Assembly (NCBI GenBank): GCA_965223045.1
Contig: CBDCVN010000013.1
Span: 2,046,001 to 2,110,000, forward strand
Length of the DNA stretch: 64,000 nucleotides
Direction: 5' to 3'
Source of the DNA: CBDCVN01 sp965223045
GTDB taxonomy: Bacteria > Deinococcota > Deinococci > Deinococcales > Trueperaceae
Shown: one piece after another, positions 62,977 through 64,000 of the stretch
Numbering within the stretch: position 1 is the first letter of the stretch
How the letters are laid out: each line of letters starts with the position of its first letter
Made by a program: the position numbers and the translations under genes
The notes under the pieces: generated by a model
The model's input: the letters and a program-made list of their open reading frames with translations, nothing else
What the model was told of the DNA's origin: nothing
Databases searched by the model: none

Positions 62977-64000
62977 TTAAGGAGTAAAATCTGTTAAAGG
63001 TTGAAGTTCCAATCTTCCAAACAACTCTAGGCAAAATTCAGCATTACCTTTAGAAGGAAATTCCTTTTGATCGCGTCCCTCTATTCTGTAAAAAGTGTCA
63101 GCAATATTCAATATTCCTTGTAAAATAAAAACGTTTCCCCCACTACCACCTGTTTCATTTTGTGTTAGATAATAGAGTGTATGGTGGTCAGTAAGCTTTA
63201 TTTGCTTAGTAAATTCTAGAGGAATATCTGCTTTCTTAAAATTATTAAAAACTGCTATAGAACACCTTTCTTCTTGTCGTCCATTAGGGTTAAAATCAAA
63301 AATTGCCTCTTGGTATTTAACTTCTAGCTTTACTGCTTCTGATAATGTAACCCTAAGATTTAAAACCTCTACCCTTCTTTCTTCAGAGCAAGGGTTATCA
63401 GTTTGGAAAGCAACTTTGGGTTCAAAAATAATTTCCTCCTCAGGCCAAATGGTAGGAAAAGTGTAACCGGGTCCACTAAGTAACTTTTGCTCTTCCAAAA
63501 AACGCTCACCTGAAGTATCTAAGTAAATATAGTGTTTCAGGTGTGTGCCATTAACAGCAGCAGCTGTAATAAGGATAAATTGTAACCCGCCGCTCGAGTC
63601 ATAATAATTCTCTATAATTACAGAAGAATCATCCGACCCTGCCTCATTACGATAATAGCGTACTACATCATTTTTATCTAAAGCCATTTGCCTTAAAGTA
63701 TCCACATAAGCCTGACAATAGCTAAATTCTCTTTTTGAAGTTATCAAACCATCGCTTTGGAGCAAGCTAGATACCTCATTATAGGTGTCTACAGAATTCC
63801 TAATCTCAGGCTGTAATGATTCACCTAAAACCTCAGCTTGATAGGTTTTAGCTGAGTCTTGCAAGTGATTCACGTAATCACTGTTATAGCACGGCTTTTT
63901 GGAACTCTCTATCCTATACTGAATAGCCCTTTCGTCATCTTTAGGGACGAAATAAATAGCTTTGGTTTCAATATAGCGTTCAAGTTCTATAGTACCACAA
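62977..64000 (-). CDS. Hypothetical protein, 5' end outside the window
   Basis: The frame is open from the right edge of the window: before the GTG at 63873 it reads IELERYIETKAIYFVPKDDERAIQYRIESSKKPCYNSDYV, which looks coding, so the gene starts beyond 64000. About 341 residues are visible. The text is mixed beta-rich (IIENYYDSSGGLQFILITAAAVNG, HYIYLDTSGERF, LTDHHTLYYLTQNETGGSGG) with an occasional Cys. No domain recognised. Its stop lies 9 bases inside the start region of the broken zinc-ribbon gene, so they formed one operon. Confidence 0.7.
   Translation of the reverse strand, partial: CGTIELERYIETKAIYFVPKDDERAIQYRIESSKKPCYNSDYVNHLQDSAKTYQAEVLGESLQPEIRNSVDTYNEVSSLLQSDGLITSKREFSYCQAYVDTLRQMALDKNDVVRYYRNEAGSDDSSVIIENYYDSSGGLQFILITAAAVNGTHLKHYIYLDTSGERFLEEQKLLSGPGYTFPTIWPEEEIIFEPKVAFQTDNPCSEERRVEVLNLRVTLSEAVKLEVKYQEAIFDFNPNGRQEERCSIAVFNNFKKADIPLEFTKQIKLTDHHTLYYLTQNETGGSGGNVFILQGILNIADTFYRIEGRDQKEFPSKGNAEFCLELFGRLELQPLTDFTP

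Noticed and set aside
1..64000. tRNA, rRNA and CRISPR loci
   Set aside because: I saw no cloverleaf-like or rRNA-like sequence and no spacer-repeat array; absence is by eye only, and a covariance-model scan would be needed to be certain.

Overview
The window is AT-rich bacterial chromosome with short intergenic gaps, frequent AGGAG-type ribosome binding sites and TTG/GTG starts. The species cannot be named from sequence alone. HflX with a long N-terminal extension, a SARP/BTAD regulator with AAA and TPR parts, long-form HPF, a fused KorA and a divergent PAP2 protein recall Deinococcota (Trueperales-like) or Chloroflexota. XisH/XisI, Uma2, BrnT/BrnA, Rpn-type nuclease and caspase-like genes are accessory genes also common in cyanobacteria. 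A strong peculiarity is the hexamer CTCGAG: I count about 67 by eye against roughly 7 expected for this base composition, and none lies inside any insertion sequence.

Layout. 1-22.8 kb is mostly housekeeping: hflX (5' end outside the window), an FMN-binding glutamate-synthase-like oxidoreductase followed by a broken paralogue, hpf, an M20 peptidase, a solute-binding protein, cutA, a VOC protein, valS, folD, korAB and degV, with one IS5-like insertion and a small PemK module. 23.0-39.0 kb is a conflict/defence-type island. It starts with an alpha/beta hydrolase followed by a caspase-like protease with effector-associated domains. After a stack of insertion sequences comes a MoxR ATPase followed by what was once a single giant protein of about 1,812 residues (SAV_2336/vWA-like, caspase, DUF and alpha/beta hydrolase). 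That protein is now split by one extra A and by an IS630 element whose ends and TA duplication can be read exactly. 39.0-44.8 kb is a mobile/toxin-antitoxin island: an IS4/IS701-like element carrying a miniature IS1634-like element, a truncated MazF pair, XisH/XisI, BrnT/BrnA, an Rpn-like nuclease, Phd and a VapC with an internal stop, separated by CTCGAG-centred repeats. 44.8-59.4 kb has a rhomboid protease, a left-handed beta-helix protein, secreted proteins (dockerin/matrixin-like, small Cys peptide), a SARP regulator, a MauG-type di-haem lipoprotein, a very large beta-helix plus WD40 protein and a secreted repeat protein. 59.4-64 kb is a membrane zinc-ribbon gene interrupted by an IS1634-like element that is itself interrupted by IS5, then a gene running off the right edge.

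The most informative result is the insertion archaeology. Three identical 989-bp IS5-like copies, two 1,881-bp IS1634-like copies plus a 536-bp deletion derivative, an IS3, an IS630 and an IS4/IS701-like element have readable ends; most have target duplications. Removing them in silico restores four reading frames exactly: the IS3 orfB, the IS4-like transposase, the zinc-ribbon gene and the caspase-hydrolase fusion. The genome appears to be in an active phase of transposon expansion and gene decay, with conflict and toxin genes among the main casualties.
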